Counted from the first letter of the stretch, positions 28,728 to 39,530 are shown. The stretch: DNA of 40,312 nucleotides from Gammaproteobacteria bacterium (GCA_028870635.1 JAGWPE010000251.1:1-40312), one strand, 5' to 3'. Program-made: numbers and translations. Notes: a model not told the origin generated them from the sequence alone.

Positions 28728-31387
28728 CAGTCGAGCCCGAACCGCCGGTGGAACCAGACCTTCATCACATGCGTGAGAGCGAGGTAAGCGAGCACCATCA
28801 GCGCGAGAATCGGCCAGTAAAGCGGCGGCAGCGGCACGAAGCCGAGCGCGCCTGCGAACGGGGAGTATGGCAGCATCCCACCCACGGCGCACACGCCGAG
28901 GCTCGTCAGCATGAGCGGCGCGCTGGCACGGCTCTCGATGAAGGCCAGCCGGCTGGTGCGGATGACATGGATGATGAGCGTCTGGGAAATGATCGACTCG
29001 ACGAACCACCCGGTCTGGAAGAGCGCGGCCCGGGCGGGCGCTCTCGCATCGAAGAGAAAGTACATCGTGCAATAGGTGGCGTAGTCGAACAGCGAGCTGA
29101 TCGGCCCGATCGTCAGCATGAACCGGCCGATGTTGCCGATCTCCCAGCGCCGCGGCCGCGCGAGATACTCCTCGTCCACCGCATCCGTCGGAATGGCGGT
29201 CTGCGAGAAATCATAGAGCAGGTTGTTGGTGAGCACCTGGACGGGCGCCATCGGCAGGAAAGGCAGCCAGGCGCTCGCGCCGATGACGCTGAACATGTTG
29301 CCGAAGTTGGAGCTCGCGCCCATGCGGATGTACTTCACCACGTTGCCGAACACCTTGCGCCCTTCGATGACACCGTCATCGAGGACCAGCAGACTCTTCT
29401 CGAGCAGGATCAGGTCCGCGGATTCCTTGGCGATGTCCACCGCCGAGTCGACCGAGATGCCGACATCGGCGGCCTTCAGGGCGGCCCCGTCGTTGATCCC
29501 GTCGCCGAGGAAGCCCACCACGTGCCCGTTTCTTTGCAGGGCGGCGATCACGCCCGCCTTCTGGGCGGGTGAGAGCCTCGCGAACACCTGCGTCCGCTCG
29601 ATGAGCGCCGCCGCCTCCGCTTCCATCAGGCCCTCGAGCTCGGCGCCGCTCATGATACGGTCCGCAGGCAGGCCCACCTCGCGGCAGATCTTGCGCGTGA
29701 CCGCCTCGTTGTCGCCGGTCAGCACTTTGACCGCGACGCCGTGCGCGGCGAGGGCCGCTATGGCGCGGGCGGCGCTCTCCTTGGGGGGATCGAGAAAGGC
29801 GATGTAGCCGACGAGCAGCAGATCGGACTCATCGCTCAGGCTGCATGCGTCCTGGGCCGCGGGCAGCTCCTTCACGGCCACGGCGATCACGCGAAAGCCG
29901 TCTGCGTTGAGCTCATCCACGCTGCGGCGCAATGCCGTGAGATGAGAGTCATCGAGCGCAAACGAGTCACCGCCCGCGCGTCCGTGAGAGGAGACCGCGA
30001 ATACCTCCTCGACGGCGCCCTTGCAGATGAGGACCCGCCGGCCTCCCCCCTCCAGGGCAACCGACATCCGGCGCCGCTCGAAGTCGAACGGCACCTCGTC
30101 GAATCTGCGGTAGGCGCGCGCGGCGGCCTCGAGCTGCCGCGCCTGCGCGTGCCGCAGCACCGCCACATCGAGCAGGTTCTTCAGGCCCGACTGGTAGTAG
30201 CTGTTGAGGTAGGCGTACTCGAGCACCTCCTGGCTGTCGCCGCCATCGAGGTCGAGCGCCTTCTGCAGGATGACGCGGTCCTGCGTGAGCGTGCCGGTCT
30301 TGTCGGTGCAGAGGACGTCCATCGCCCCGAAGTTCTGGATGGCGCTCAGGCGCTTGACGACGACCTTGGCCTGCGACATCGCGATCGCACCCTTCGCAAG
30401 GTTCACGGTCACGATCATGGGCAGCATCTCCGGCGTCAGGCCCACGGCCACCGCGGTGGCGAAGAGCAGCGCCTGCACCCAATCGCCTTTCGTGAGGCCG
30501 TTGATGAGGAACACGAGCGGCGCCATGACCAGAATGAAGCGGATCATCAGCCACGCGAAGCGGTCGACGCCCCTGTCGAAGCTGGTCGGCGCGCGCTCCC
30601 CGGCGATCTTCTCCGCGAGACCGCCGAAGCAGGCGCGCCGCCCGGTGAGGGCGACCACGCCCGTCGCACTGCCGCTCACTACCGTGGTGCCCATGAAGCA
30701 GATGTTGCCCATTGCGCCGATCACCGCCGCGGCGCCGGCGCCGGCCGGCGCCGCGTGCTTCTCCACGGGCAGCGATTCGCCGGTGAGACTCGCCTGGTTG
30801 ACGAACAGATCCTTGGCGGCGATGAGCCGCAGGTCCGCCGGGACCATGTCGCCGGCCGAGAGGTGCACAATGTCGCCCGGCACCAGCTCCTCGATCGGAA
30901 CCTCGGCGGCCTGCTCCGCAGTCACCGTGCGCCCGCCCTCCTCCGCCGCGCGCAGGACCGCCGCCGTCGTATGCACCATCTCCCGCAGCCGCTGCGCCGC
31001 CCGGCTCGAGCGGCGCTCCTGCACGGTCGCCAGAGTCAGGCTGAGGATCACCATCACGGCGATGATGAGCGCGGCGCGGCTATCGCCCATGCCCGCCGAC
31101 ACTGCGGCGAGCGCGATCAGCAGCAGGTTCAGCGGATTGGCGAGCCGCCGCAGTACCTGGCGAACGAGCGGCTCGCGCCGCTCGTGGGCGACCCTGTTGG
31201 CGCCCCACTGCTCCTGGCGCTGCCGCACCTGCGCCGCGGACAGGCCGCCCTCCGAGGCTCCCAACCGTGCGAGCGCGGCCGGCACGCCAAGGAGCGCAAT
31301 CTCCGCGAGCAGCGCAGGCGCCTCCTCCCGCCGCTCGCGTCCGTGCTCACGGCTGCGCGCAGCCTTTGCCGCCAAATGATCCTTCAA
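28727..31387 (-). CDS. mgtA: Magnesium-translocating P-type ATPase
   Basis: SLTGESLPVEK, DVLCTDKTGTLTQDRVIL, GDGINDGAALKAADVGISVDSAVDIAKESADLILLEKSLLVLDDGVIEGRKVFGNVVKYIRMGASSNFGNMFSV. Confidence 0.94.
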   Translation of the reverse strand: MKDHLAAKAARSREHGRERREEAPALLAEIALLGVPAALARLGASEGGLSAAQVRQRQEQWGANRVAHERREPLVRQVLRRLANPLNLLLIALAAVSAGMGDSRAALIIAVMVILSLTLATVQERRSSRAAQRLREMVHTTAAVLRAAEEGGRTVTAEQAAEVPIEELVPGDIVHLSAGDMVPADLRLIAAKDLFVNQASLTGESLPVEKHAAPAGAGAAAVIGAMGNICFMGTTVVSGSATGVVALTGRRACFGGLAEKIAGERAPTSFDRGVDRFAWLMIRFILVMAPLVFLINGLTKGDWVQALLFATAVAVGLTPEMLPMIVTVNLAKGAIAMSQAKVVVKRLSAIQNFGAMDVLCTDKTGTLTQDRVILQKALDLDGGDSQEVLEYAYLNSYYQSGLKNLLDVAVLRHAQARQLEAAARAYRRFDEVPFDFERRRMSVALEGGGRRVLICKGAVEEVFAVSSHGRAGGDSFALDDSHLTALRRSVDELNADGFRVIAVAVKELPAAQDACSLSDESDLLLVGYIAFLDPPKESAARAIAALAAHGVAVKVLTGDNEAVTRKICREVGLPADRIMSGAELEGLMEAEAAALIERTQVFARLSPAQKAGVIAALQRNGHVVGFLGDGINDGAALKAADVGISVDSAVDIAKESADLILLEKSLLVLDDGVIEGRKVFGNVVKYIRMGASSNFGNMFSVIGASAWLPFLPMAPVQVLTNNLLYDFSQTAIPTDAVDEEYLARPRRWEIGNIGRFMLTIGPISSLFDYATYCTMYFLFDARAPARAALFQTGWFVESIISQTLIIHVIRTSRLAFIESRASAPLMLTSLGVCAVGGMLPYSPFAGALGFVPLPPLYWPILALMVLAYLALTHVMKVWFHRRFGLD

Positions 31388-31824
31388 TCGCGCTCGACCC
31401 GCCGCTGCCAGCCGACGATTTCCGCCAGCCCCACGAGCTTGCGGGCAATGTGCGTGAGCAGATCATCGGCCGATATGAGACCGATCACCGTGCCGTCGAG
31501 CGCGACGACCGGTGCGCGCCGGACGCCGCGCGCCCGCAGATTCGCGATCGCGCCGTCCACCGACTCCTCCTCGCCGATCACCAGCGGGTTTCGGGTCATC
31601 ACCTCACCCGCGGACAAACGCGACAGGTCGGCGGACCGCTCGAGCTGCGCACGAACGATATCGCGGTCGGTGATCATACCGATGGCCCGAAGTCGCTGCG
31701 GGCTGCCATCCGTCACGATGACCGCCCCGACGTGTCGATCCTGCATCAGGCGCGCGACATCGCAAATCGGAGCGCCCGTGGAGACCGATACCGGGCGCTG
31801 ACTGCAGAGGCTTCCGACTAACAT
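31384..31824 (-). CDS. CBS-domain protein
   Basis: Two CBS motifs (MITDRDIVRAQLERSADL...VMTRNPLVI; GVRRAPVVALDGTVIGLISADDLL); start MLVGSLCS at 31824; 4-bp overlap with the mgtA start. Confidence 0.9.
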   Translation of the reverse strand: MLVGSLCSQRPVSVSTGAPICDVARLMQDRHVGAVIVTDGSPQRLRAIGMITDRDIVRAQLERSADLSRLSAGEVMTRNPLVIGEEESVDGAIANLRARGVRRAPVVALDGTVIGLISADDLLTHIARKLVGLAEIVGWQRRVERD

Positions 31825-31897
31825 GTGAGCTCGCTTGGCCGGGCTGCGGCCGCTTGGACGGTCGCCGCGATGAAGCCACAGGCCGGCGGGCGCCGCC

Positions 31898-31915
31898 ATC
31901 CGTAACTATGCGGAG
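31898..31915. promoter_or_regulatory. Palindromic operator candidate 1 between divergent CBS genes
   Basis: ATCCGTAACTATGCGGAG. Confidence 0.5.
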
Positions 31916-31922
31916 CAGGATC

Positions 31923-31940
31923 ATCCGTATGAATGCGGAT
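31923..31940. promoter_or_regulatory. Palindromic operator candidate 2 between divergent CBS genes
   Basis: ATCCGTATGAATGCGGAT; 25 bp from copy 1, same orientation. Confidence 0.55.
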
Positions 31941-32022
31941 GCGTCCGGGCCTCGGCACGCCTACCTTGCGGCTGAGAAGACGGCAGAAGACGAGCCCTGC
32001 TCGGCTGCACGGAGAAATGCTC

Positions 32023-32472
32023 ATGCGAGTTCAAGACCTCTACAGTCCGGGTGCGCAAGTGGCGCGTCCCGACCAGGCCCTCGCCGAGGCGGCGCGCACC
32101 ATGCTGCAGAGCCACGTCGGCTCCCTCGTCGTCGTGCAGACCCGCGGCGCGGACCGCAGGCCGGTCGGTATCCTCACCGACCGCGACATCGTGCGCGGAC
32201 AACTGCGTCTCAGCGCGGACCTCTTCTGTCTCACGGTGGGCGATGTGATGACGCCCGACCCGCTCACCATAGACGCCAGCGCCGGTGTGACCGAGGCCAT
32301 CGAGAGTCTGCACACGCGTGGCGTACGCCGCGCGCCCGTCGTGGACGGCACCGGCAACCTTCTGGGAATCGTCACCCTGGATGACCTCTTGCCGGCGGTT
32401 GCGCGCGAGCTCGAGGAGCTGGCAACCCTGCTCGGTACGCAGGCCCGTCACGAGCGCAAGCTCACGGCGTGA
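32023..32472 (+). CDS. CBS-domain protein (divergent paralogue)
   Basis: ILTDRDIVRGQLRLSADLFCLTVGDVMTPDPLTI...GVRRAPVVDGTGNLLGIVTLDDLL; GGAGA ribosome-binding site at 32011 ahead of ATG 32023. Confidence 0.9.
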   Translation: MRVQDLYSPGAQVARPDQALAEAARTMLQSHVGSLVVVQTRGADRRPVGILTDRDIVRGQLRLSADLFCLTVGDVMTPDPLTIDASAGVTEAIESLHTRGVRRAPVVDGTGNLLGIVTLDDLLPAVARELEELATLLGTQARHERKLTA

Positions 32473-32485
32473 GAGGAGCACGATC

Positions 32486-34918
32486 ATGCAGGCCCAACCC
32501 CGATTCATCCGCCTCTTCGAGGAGATCTCCGCCGCAGATGTGGCGCTCGTCGGAGGCAAGACGGCTTCCCTCGGGGAGATGTACCGTGCGCTGCGGCCAC
32601 GGGGGGTGACCGTGCCCAACGGGTTCGCGGTCACAGCCGACGCCTACCGGTACGTCCTCACGCAGGCAAACGCCTGGGAGGAGCTGCACGCCGCGCTCGA
32701 CGGTGTGAGCGTCGATGACATGGAGGATCTCACGCGGCGCGGCAGCCGCGCGCGCGAGATCGTTTACGCTGCGGGAATACCCAAGGACCTGGAGACAGAG
32801 ATCCTCAGCGCCTATCGCGCGCTGCAACGTGAGTACGGCCCGCAATCGAGCGTCGCGGTCCGCAGCTCCGCGACAGCGGAGGACCTGCCGACGGCGAGCT
32901 TCGCCGGGCAGCAGGAGTCGTTTCTCAACGTGAGGGGCGAGGAAGCGCTCCTCGATGCCTGCCGCCGCTGCTTTGCGAGCCTGTTCACCGATCGCGCGAT
33001 CCACTATCGGGTCGATGTCGGCTTCGATCACTTCAAGGTGGCGCTGTCGATCGCCGTGATGAAGATGGTGCGCGCAGATCTCGCCGCGAGCGGTGTGATA
33101 TTCACCATGGATACCGAGAGCGGCTTTCGCGACGTCGTGCTCATCACCGGCAGCTACGGGCTGGGCGAGAACGTCGTGCAGGGTGCCGTCGAGCCGGACG
33201 AGCTGATGGTGTTCAAACCCACCCTGCTCACCGGGCATCGGGCGGTCCTGCGCCGCTCCCTCGGCAGCAAGAAGATCATGATGGTCTATGGCGAGAGCGG
33301 CACGCGCGAGTCCACCTGCAACGTTCCTACGCCGCTCGCCGATCGCGAGCGCTTTTGCCTGAGCGACGAGGAGGCCTTGAGCCTCGCGGACCAGGCCATC
33401 GAGATCGAGCGGCACTACAGCGCCCGGGCGGGGACACCCCAGCCGATGGACATCGAATGGGCGAAGGACGGACTCGACCAGTGCCTCTACATCGTGCAGG
33501 CGCGGCCGGTCACGGGTGTGGCCCCACAGCACGGCGCGGTGCTCCAGGAGTACGTGCTGACCGAAAGGAGCCGGGTCCTCGCGAGCGGCCGCTCCGTCGG
33601 CGCACGCATCGCCAGCGGCTCGGTACGCCTGATCTCGAGCAGCGCGCAGGCGGCCGAGTTCGCCAGCGGCGAGGTGCTGGTGACTGACAGCACCACGCCG
33701 GACTGGGAGCCGATCATGCGCCGCGCCGCGGCGATCGTCACCAACCGCGGCGGCCGCACCTGTCACGCGGCAATCGTCGCCCGCGAGTTCGGGATTCCCG
33801 CAGTGGTCGGTGCCGGGAATGCGACCGAGCGGCTCTCGACGGGACAGAAGGTGACCGTCTCCTGCGCCGAAGGCGATGTCGGCAACGTGTACGAAGGCTG
33901 GCTGCACTATGACGTCCGGCGCACGGACGTCGCGCGTTTAACGCGCCCGCGGACGCAGATCATGCTCATCGCCGGCAATCCGGAGCTCGCCTTTCAGCAG
34001 AGCTCGCTGCCGAACGATGGAGTGGGACTCGCGCGCATGGAGTTCATCATCACCGAGCACATCAAGGCCCATCCGATGGCGCTGCTGCACCCGGAGCGGG
34101 TCGCGGACGAGGCCGAGCGGCGCATGCTCGAGGCGCTGGCGCGAGGCTATCGGCAGCCCGGCGACTTCTTCGTGGAAAAGTTGGCGGAGGGCGTGGGCAC
34201 CATCGCGGCCGCCTTCTACCCGAAGCCGGTGATCGTGCGCATGTCCGACTTCAAGACGAACGAGTACGCCGGGCTTCTCGGCGGACGCTGGTTCGAGCCC
34301 CGCGAGGAAAACCCCATGCTCGGATTCCGCGGCGCGTCCCGGTACGCGCACCCGGCGTACGCGGAGGGCTTCGCGCTCGAGTGCGCCGCCATGAGACGGG
34401 CGCGCGAGACGATGGGTCTCAGCAACATCAAGCTCATGATCCCCTTCTGCCGCCGCGTGGAGGAAGCCAGAGCCGTCCTCTCTCACATGAAGAGCCTCGG
34501 CCTGGAACGCGGCAAGAACGGCCTGGAGATCTACATGATGTGCGAGATCCCGAACAACGTGCTGCTCATCGCGGAGTTCAGCGAGCTGTTCGACGGCTTC
34601 TCCATCGGCTCCAACGATCTCACCCAGCTCACGCTCGGCGTCGACCGTGATTCCGCGACCGTCGCTTTCGATTTTGACGAGCGTGATCCGGGCATGCAGA
34701 AGATGTTGCGGCTCGCGGTCGAGGGATGCCGCCATAACGGTGTGCACTCGGGCATCTGCGGGCAGGCCCCTTCCGACTACCCCGAGATCGCCGCCGAGCT
34801 CGTGAGACTCGGGATCGACTCGATCAGCGTCAATCCGGACACGGTGGTGAGCACGACACTCGCGGTGCTCGAGGTCGAGCGCCAGCTCGCGGCCCAAGTG
34901 CGCCGCGACGTGGCCTGA
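32486..34918 (+). CDS. ppsA: Phosphoenolpyruvate synthase
   Basis: GGKTASLGEMYR, VAVRSSATAEDLPTASFAGQQESFLNV, NRGGRTCHAAIVAREFGIPAVVG, SIGSNDLTQLTLGVDRDS; start MQAQPRFIRLFEEIS. Confidence 0.96.
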   Translation: MQAQPRFIRLFEEISAADVALVGGKTASLGEMYRALRPRGVTVPNGFAVTADAYRYVLTQANAWEELHAALDGVSVDDMEDLTRRGSRAREIVYAAGIPKDLETEILSAYRALQREYGPQSSVAVRSSATAEDLPTASFAGQQESFLNVRGEEALLDACRRCFASLFTDRAIHYRVDVGFDHFKVALSIAVMKMVRADLAASGVIFTMDTESGFRDVVLITGSYGLGENVVQGAVEPDELMVFKPTLLTGHRAVLRRSLGSKKIMMVYGESGTRESTCNVPTPLADRERFCLSDEEALSLADQAIEIERHYSARAGTPQPMDIEWAKDGLDQCLYIVQARPVTGVAPQHGAVLQEYVLTERSRVLASGRSVGARIASGSVRLISSSAQAAEFASGEVLVTDSTTPDWEPIMRRAAAIVTNRGGRTCHAAIVAREFGIPAVVGAGNATERLSTGQKVTVSCAEGDVGNVYEGWLHYDVRRTDVARLTRPRTQIMLIAGNPELAFQQSSLPNDGVGLARMEFIITEHIKAHPMALLHPERVADEAERRMLEALARGYRQPGDFFVEKLAEGVGTIAAAFYPKPVIVRMSDFKTNEYAGLLGGRWFEPREENPMLGFRGASRYAHPAYAEGFALECAAMRRARETMGLSNIKLMIPFCRRVEEARAVLSHMKSLGLERGKNGLEIYMMCEIPNNVLLIAEFSELFDGFSIGSNDLTQLTLGVDRDSATVAFDFDERDPGMQKMLRLAVEGCRHNGVHSGICGQAPSDYPEIAAELVRLGIDSISVNPDTVVSTTLAVLEVERQLAAQVRRDVA

Positions 34919-34945
34919 AGGCATTCACAGAGCCGAGGAGCGAAC

Positions 34946-35431
34946 ATGCGAGTCAGAATCGTGGTGGCGGATCAGAGTGAAGCGGATTTCTACGAGCTCG
35001 AGCAGCGCGACATGCCGCCGCAGCTCGTACAGCGTCTCGAGGACGCGGATGCGCATCTGCATGACCGGGACCTGAAGTCCGACAGGCCCGGCCGCGTCTT
35101 CGACCACGCCCCGGCCCCGGGCGCCAGGCGGGGCGCAGTCGGACACCATGCTACGGGCGGCGAGCGCAATCCCCGCAAGGTGGAGGCCGAGCGCTTCGCG
35201 CGGCGCGTGGCCGACGCGCTCGAGGAGGAGCAGCGGCGGGACCGCTACGACCGCCTCATCATCATGGCTCCGCCGGCATTCCTCGGACTGCTGCGCGAGC
35301 AGATGCCCGCGGCCGTGCAGGCCACCGTGGCCGCCGAGATCAGCAAGGACCTGGTTCACGAGCCGCCGGCGGCCTTGAGCGCGTACCTGCCTGCGGACAC
35401 CTTCACCCGCCATCCCATCGCCCGGGACTGA
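34946..35431 (+). CDS. Host-attachment-type protein (PF10116-like)
   Basis: VRIVVADQSEADFYEL...VFDHAPAPGARRGAVGHHATGGERNPRKVEAERFARRVADALEEEQRRDRYDRLIIMAPPAFLGLLREQM...EISKDLVHEPPAALSAYLP. Confidence 0.82.
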   Translation: MRVRIVVADQSEADFYELEQRDMPPQLVQRLEDADAHLHDRDLKSDRPGRVFDHAPAPGARRGAVGHHATGGERNPRKVEAERFARRVADALEEEQRRDRYDRLIIMAPPAFLGLLREQMPAAVQATVAAEISKDLVHEPPAALSAYLPADTFTRHPIARD

Positions 35432-35624
35432 CCCGGCCCGGCGCCGCCCGCAACGCGAAGAAAGGCTCACGGCACGGTGTATGTTGCAGCCTTCAGGCGT
35501 TGCCAGGGGGTTCGGCGAGCGCCTGAGCGACCGCCACCGTGCCGCGAGAAGAAACCACGCGGATATTGCGACCCGCGTCCCGCCACGCGAAATACGTAGA
35601 TGTGCCTACCGTCGCGTCCCCGGA

Positions 35625-35642
35625 TTAGGTGAATGTACGGAT
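35625..35642. promoter_or_regulatory. 18-bp motif copy upstream of the cytochrome-porin gene
   Basis: Plus strand TTAGGTGAATGTACGGAT, i.e. ATCCGTACATTCACCTAA on the minus strand; centre about 94 bp from the start codon. Confidence 0.4.
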
Positions 35643-35727
35643 AGTGGGCACCGGCCGTCCCGGCGAGCATCTGCACCTGAGCATTGGCTCATCAACAACA
35701 CTCTGAACGTATCGCGGGAGGTTCGCC

Positions 35728-37167
35728 GTGAGATCCTGGTGCACTTCGAGACTCGTCCGGCCCGCCTGGAGGGCGGGATTCTGCGCTCTGCTCATGCTCG
35801 GCGGAACCGCGCCCGCGTGGGCCGTGCCGAGCTTCGCCCGGCAGACCGGCATGGCATGCGCAGCCTGCCACACGGTATTTCCGGAGCTCACGCACTTCGG
35901 GCGTGTGTTCAAGGCCAACGGCTATGTGCTCGACAACCTGCAGCAGGTTCAGGCGGTGAGCAGCACTCGCCAGGAGATGCTCGAGCTCGCCAAGACCCCG
36001 GCGCTCTCGATCATGGCCCAGGTCTCGTACACACAGCTCAAGACCCGCCTGCCGGATGTGAGCAACCCGGACGCGCCGGGACTCACCCAGAACGGCACCG
36101 CCGGATTCCCGCAACAGCTGAGCCTCTTCTACGCGGGCAAGATCGCGCCGCACTTCGGCGCCTTCGCGCAGCTCACCTACGCCAATGACAGCGGCACGAT
36201 CGCCATCGACAATACCGACCTGCGCTTCGCCAATATGATCATCCTGCCGCGCAAGCAGAGCCTGATCTACGGCATTTCGCTCAACAACAACCCGTCCGTG
36301 CAGGACCTCTGGAACAGCACGCCCGCCTTCGGATTCCCGTATGCGGCGAGCAATGCGAACGTCTCGCCGCTCGCGTCGACCGAGATCGACGGCACGCTCG
36401 CGCAGGACGTCGGCGGCCTCAGCGCCTACGCCTTCTGGAACGAGTCGCTCTATCTCGAGGCCGGGGTGTACCGCTCGGCGAAACAGGGACAGACGAACGT
36501 CCTCACCGGCGCCGCCGGACCGCTGGACGGCTCCGCATCCAACGTCATAGAGGGAGGCGCGCCGTACTGGCGCGCGGCCTACGAGTACGACTGGGGCGCC
36601 AACAACCTCGAAGCCGGCATCTATGGCGCGGAGTTCAAGCTGCAGCCGGGCGGCGGCACGCCCCTGCAGGGACCGGACAACCGGTTCAACGACGTGGCGG
36701 AGGACTTCCAGTACCAGTATGTAGGGGAAGAGCATATCTTCTCGGTGGAAGGCACCCGCATCCACGAGAAGATGACCCTCGATGCAAGCGTCGGCGGCGG
36801 TACCAACGCCACCGATGACCTCACCACCGACAGGCTCTGGGCCACCTACTACTATCGGCGCCAGCTCGGAGGCACGGTGGGCTGGTTCTCGACGACCGGC
36901 AGCACGGATACGGGGCTCTATCCCGCAACGGTAACCCTGCCGAGCGGCAGCGTCTGTGCCTGTGGCGTCGTGACCAGCGCCAACGGCTCGCCGGACACCC
37001 GCGGCCTCATCGGGGAGGTGAACTATCTTCCGTGGCTCAATGTGAAGCTCTCGCTCCAATACACCCACTACACCAAGTTCAACGGTGGCAGCACGAATTA
37101 CGACGGTTTCGGGCGCAACGCGTCCGACAATGACACCCTGTATCTCGTACTGTGGTTTGCATACTGA
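35728..37167 (+). CDS. Single-haem cytochrome fused to outer-membrane beta-barrel (cytochrome-porin)
   Basis: Probable GTG start; signal peptide; RQTGMACAACHTVFPELTHFGRVFKANGY, then about 400 aa of alternating amphipathic beta-strands ending in aromatic ...DTLYLVLWFAY. Confidence 0.78.
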   Translation: MRSWCTSRLVRPAWRAGFCALLMLGGTAPAWAVPSFARQTGMACAACHTVFPELTHFGRVFKANGYVLDNLQQVQAVSSTRQEMLELAKTPALSIMAQVSYTQLKTRLPDVSNPDAPGLTQNGTAGFPQQLSLFYAGKIAPHFGAFAQLTYANDSGTIAIDNTDLRFANMIILPRKQSLIYGISLNNNPSVQDLWNSTPAFGFPYAASNANVSPLASTEIDGTLAQDVGGLSAYAFWNESLYLEAGVYRSAKQGQTNVLTGAAGPLDGSASNVIEGGAPYWRAAYEYDWGANNLEAGIYGAEFKLQPGGGTPLQGPDNRFNDVAEDFQYQYVGEEHIFSVEGTRIHEKMTLDASVGGGTNATDDLTTDRLWATYYYRRQLGGTVGWFSTTGSTDTGLYPATVTLPSGSVCACGVVTSANGSPDTRGLIGEVNYLPWLNVKLSLQYTHYTKFNGGSTNYDGFGRNASDNDTLYLVLWFAY

Positions 37168-37179
37168 GGCCGGAAACCC

Positions 37180-37830
37180 ATGAGCAGCATTGATCGACGC
37201 ATGACTCGACTCGCACCGGCGCTTGCCGCCATAGGGGCGCTGACTTTGACGCTCGCAGGCGCGCCTGCCGGCGCGCAGGAGCAGGCCGCGGTGACCCAAC
37301 AGGCCGAGGACACGGCAATCGGTGTCTGCGGCACCTGCCACGGTCCCGAAGGCAACAGCATCAATCCCATGTTCCCCCGCCTCGCCGGGCAGCACGCGGG
37401 CTACCTCGTCCGCCAGCTGAAATCCTTCAAGGAGCAGACCCGGGGCGACCCCTACGCGATCGCCTACATGTGGGGCATGGCCAGCGGGCTCTCCGATGAC
37501 ACCATCGACGCGCTGGCGCAGTACTATGCCGCGCAGAAGACCGGTCCCGGAAGGAGCCACGATCCGGCGACGATCGCGCGCGGGCGCGATATCTTCGAGC
37601 ACGGCATTCCCGCGCAGGGGGTGCCGGCCTGCGCCGCCTGCCACGGTCCGGATGCGTTGGGGAGCGATGCCTACCCGCGCCTCGCCGGTCAGCACGCGGA
37701 GTACATCCTGAAGCAGCTCGGCTCCTTCCAGAGCAACATGCGCAAGATCGCGGTCATGCACGGCGTGGCGCAGAACCTGCGCACGCCGGAGATGCAGGCG
37801 GTGGCGGACTACCTGGAGTCTTTGCCATAA
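37180..37830 (+). CDS. Dihaem cytochrome c4
   Basis: Signal peptide; CGTCHGPEGNSINPMFPRLAGQHAGYLVRQLKSFK and CAACHGPDALGSDAYPRLAGQHAEYILKQLGSFQ. Confidence 0.93.
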   Translation: MSSIDRRMTRLAPALAAIGALTLTLAGAPAGAQEQAAVTQQAEDTAIGVCGTCHGPEGNSINPMFPRLAGQHAGYLVRQLKSFKEQTRGDPYAIAYMWGMASGLSDDTIDALAQYYAAQKTGPGRSHDPATIARGRDIFEHGIPAQGVPACAACHGPDALGSDAYPRLAGQHAEYILKQLGSFQSNMRKIAVMHGVAQNLRTPEMQAVADYLESLP

Positions 37831-37851
37831 CGGACGCGGGAGGACATCGTC

Positions 37852-39471
<1,620 letters not shown>

Positions 39472-39530
39472 CACCAGGAGTAAGGACAACTGCGGATTCG
39501 CATCCGCGGTCCGCGCAGTAGGGTCCGATC

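Noticed and set aside
29741-31801. 686-aa plus-strand ORF
   Set aside because: Antisense to mgtA and the CBS gene; no domain signatures.
33096-33108. TGATATTCACCAT, identical to 13 bp of the operator repeat at 18473-18504
   Set aside because: Lies within the conserved ppsA coding sequence (VIFTM) with no nearby promoter or inverted partner; probably coincidental.
32462-33907. 481-aa minus-strand ORF
   Set aside because: Antisense to ppsA; shadow ORF.
35467-35676. 69-aa minus-strand ORF in the intergenic region before the cytochrome-porin gene
   Set aside because: No recognisable motif or clear ribosome-binding site; overlaps the putative promoter. TCAGGCG/CGCCTGA (35493/35520) is noted only as a possible weak stem.
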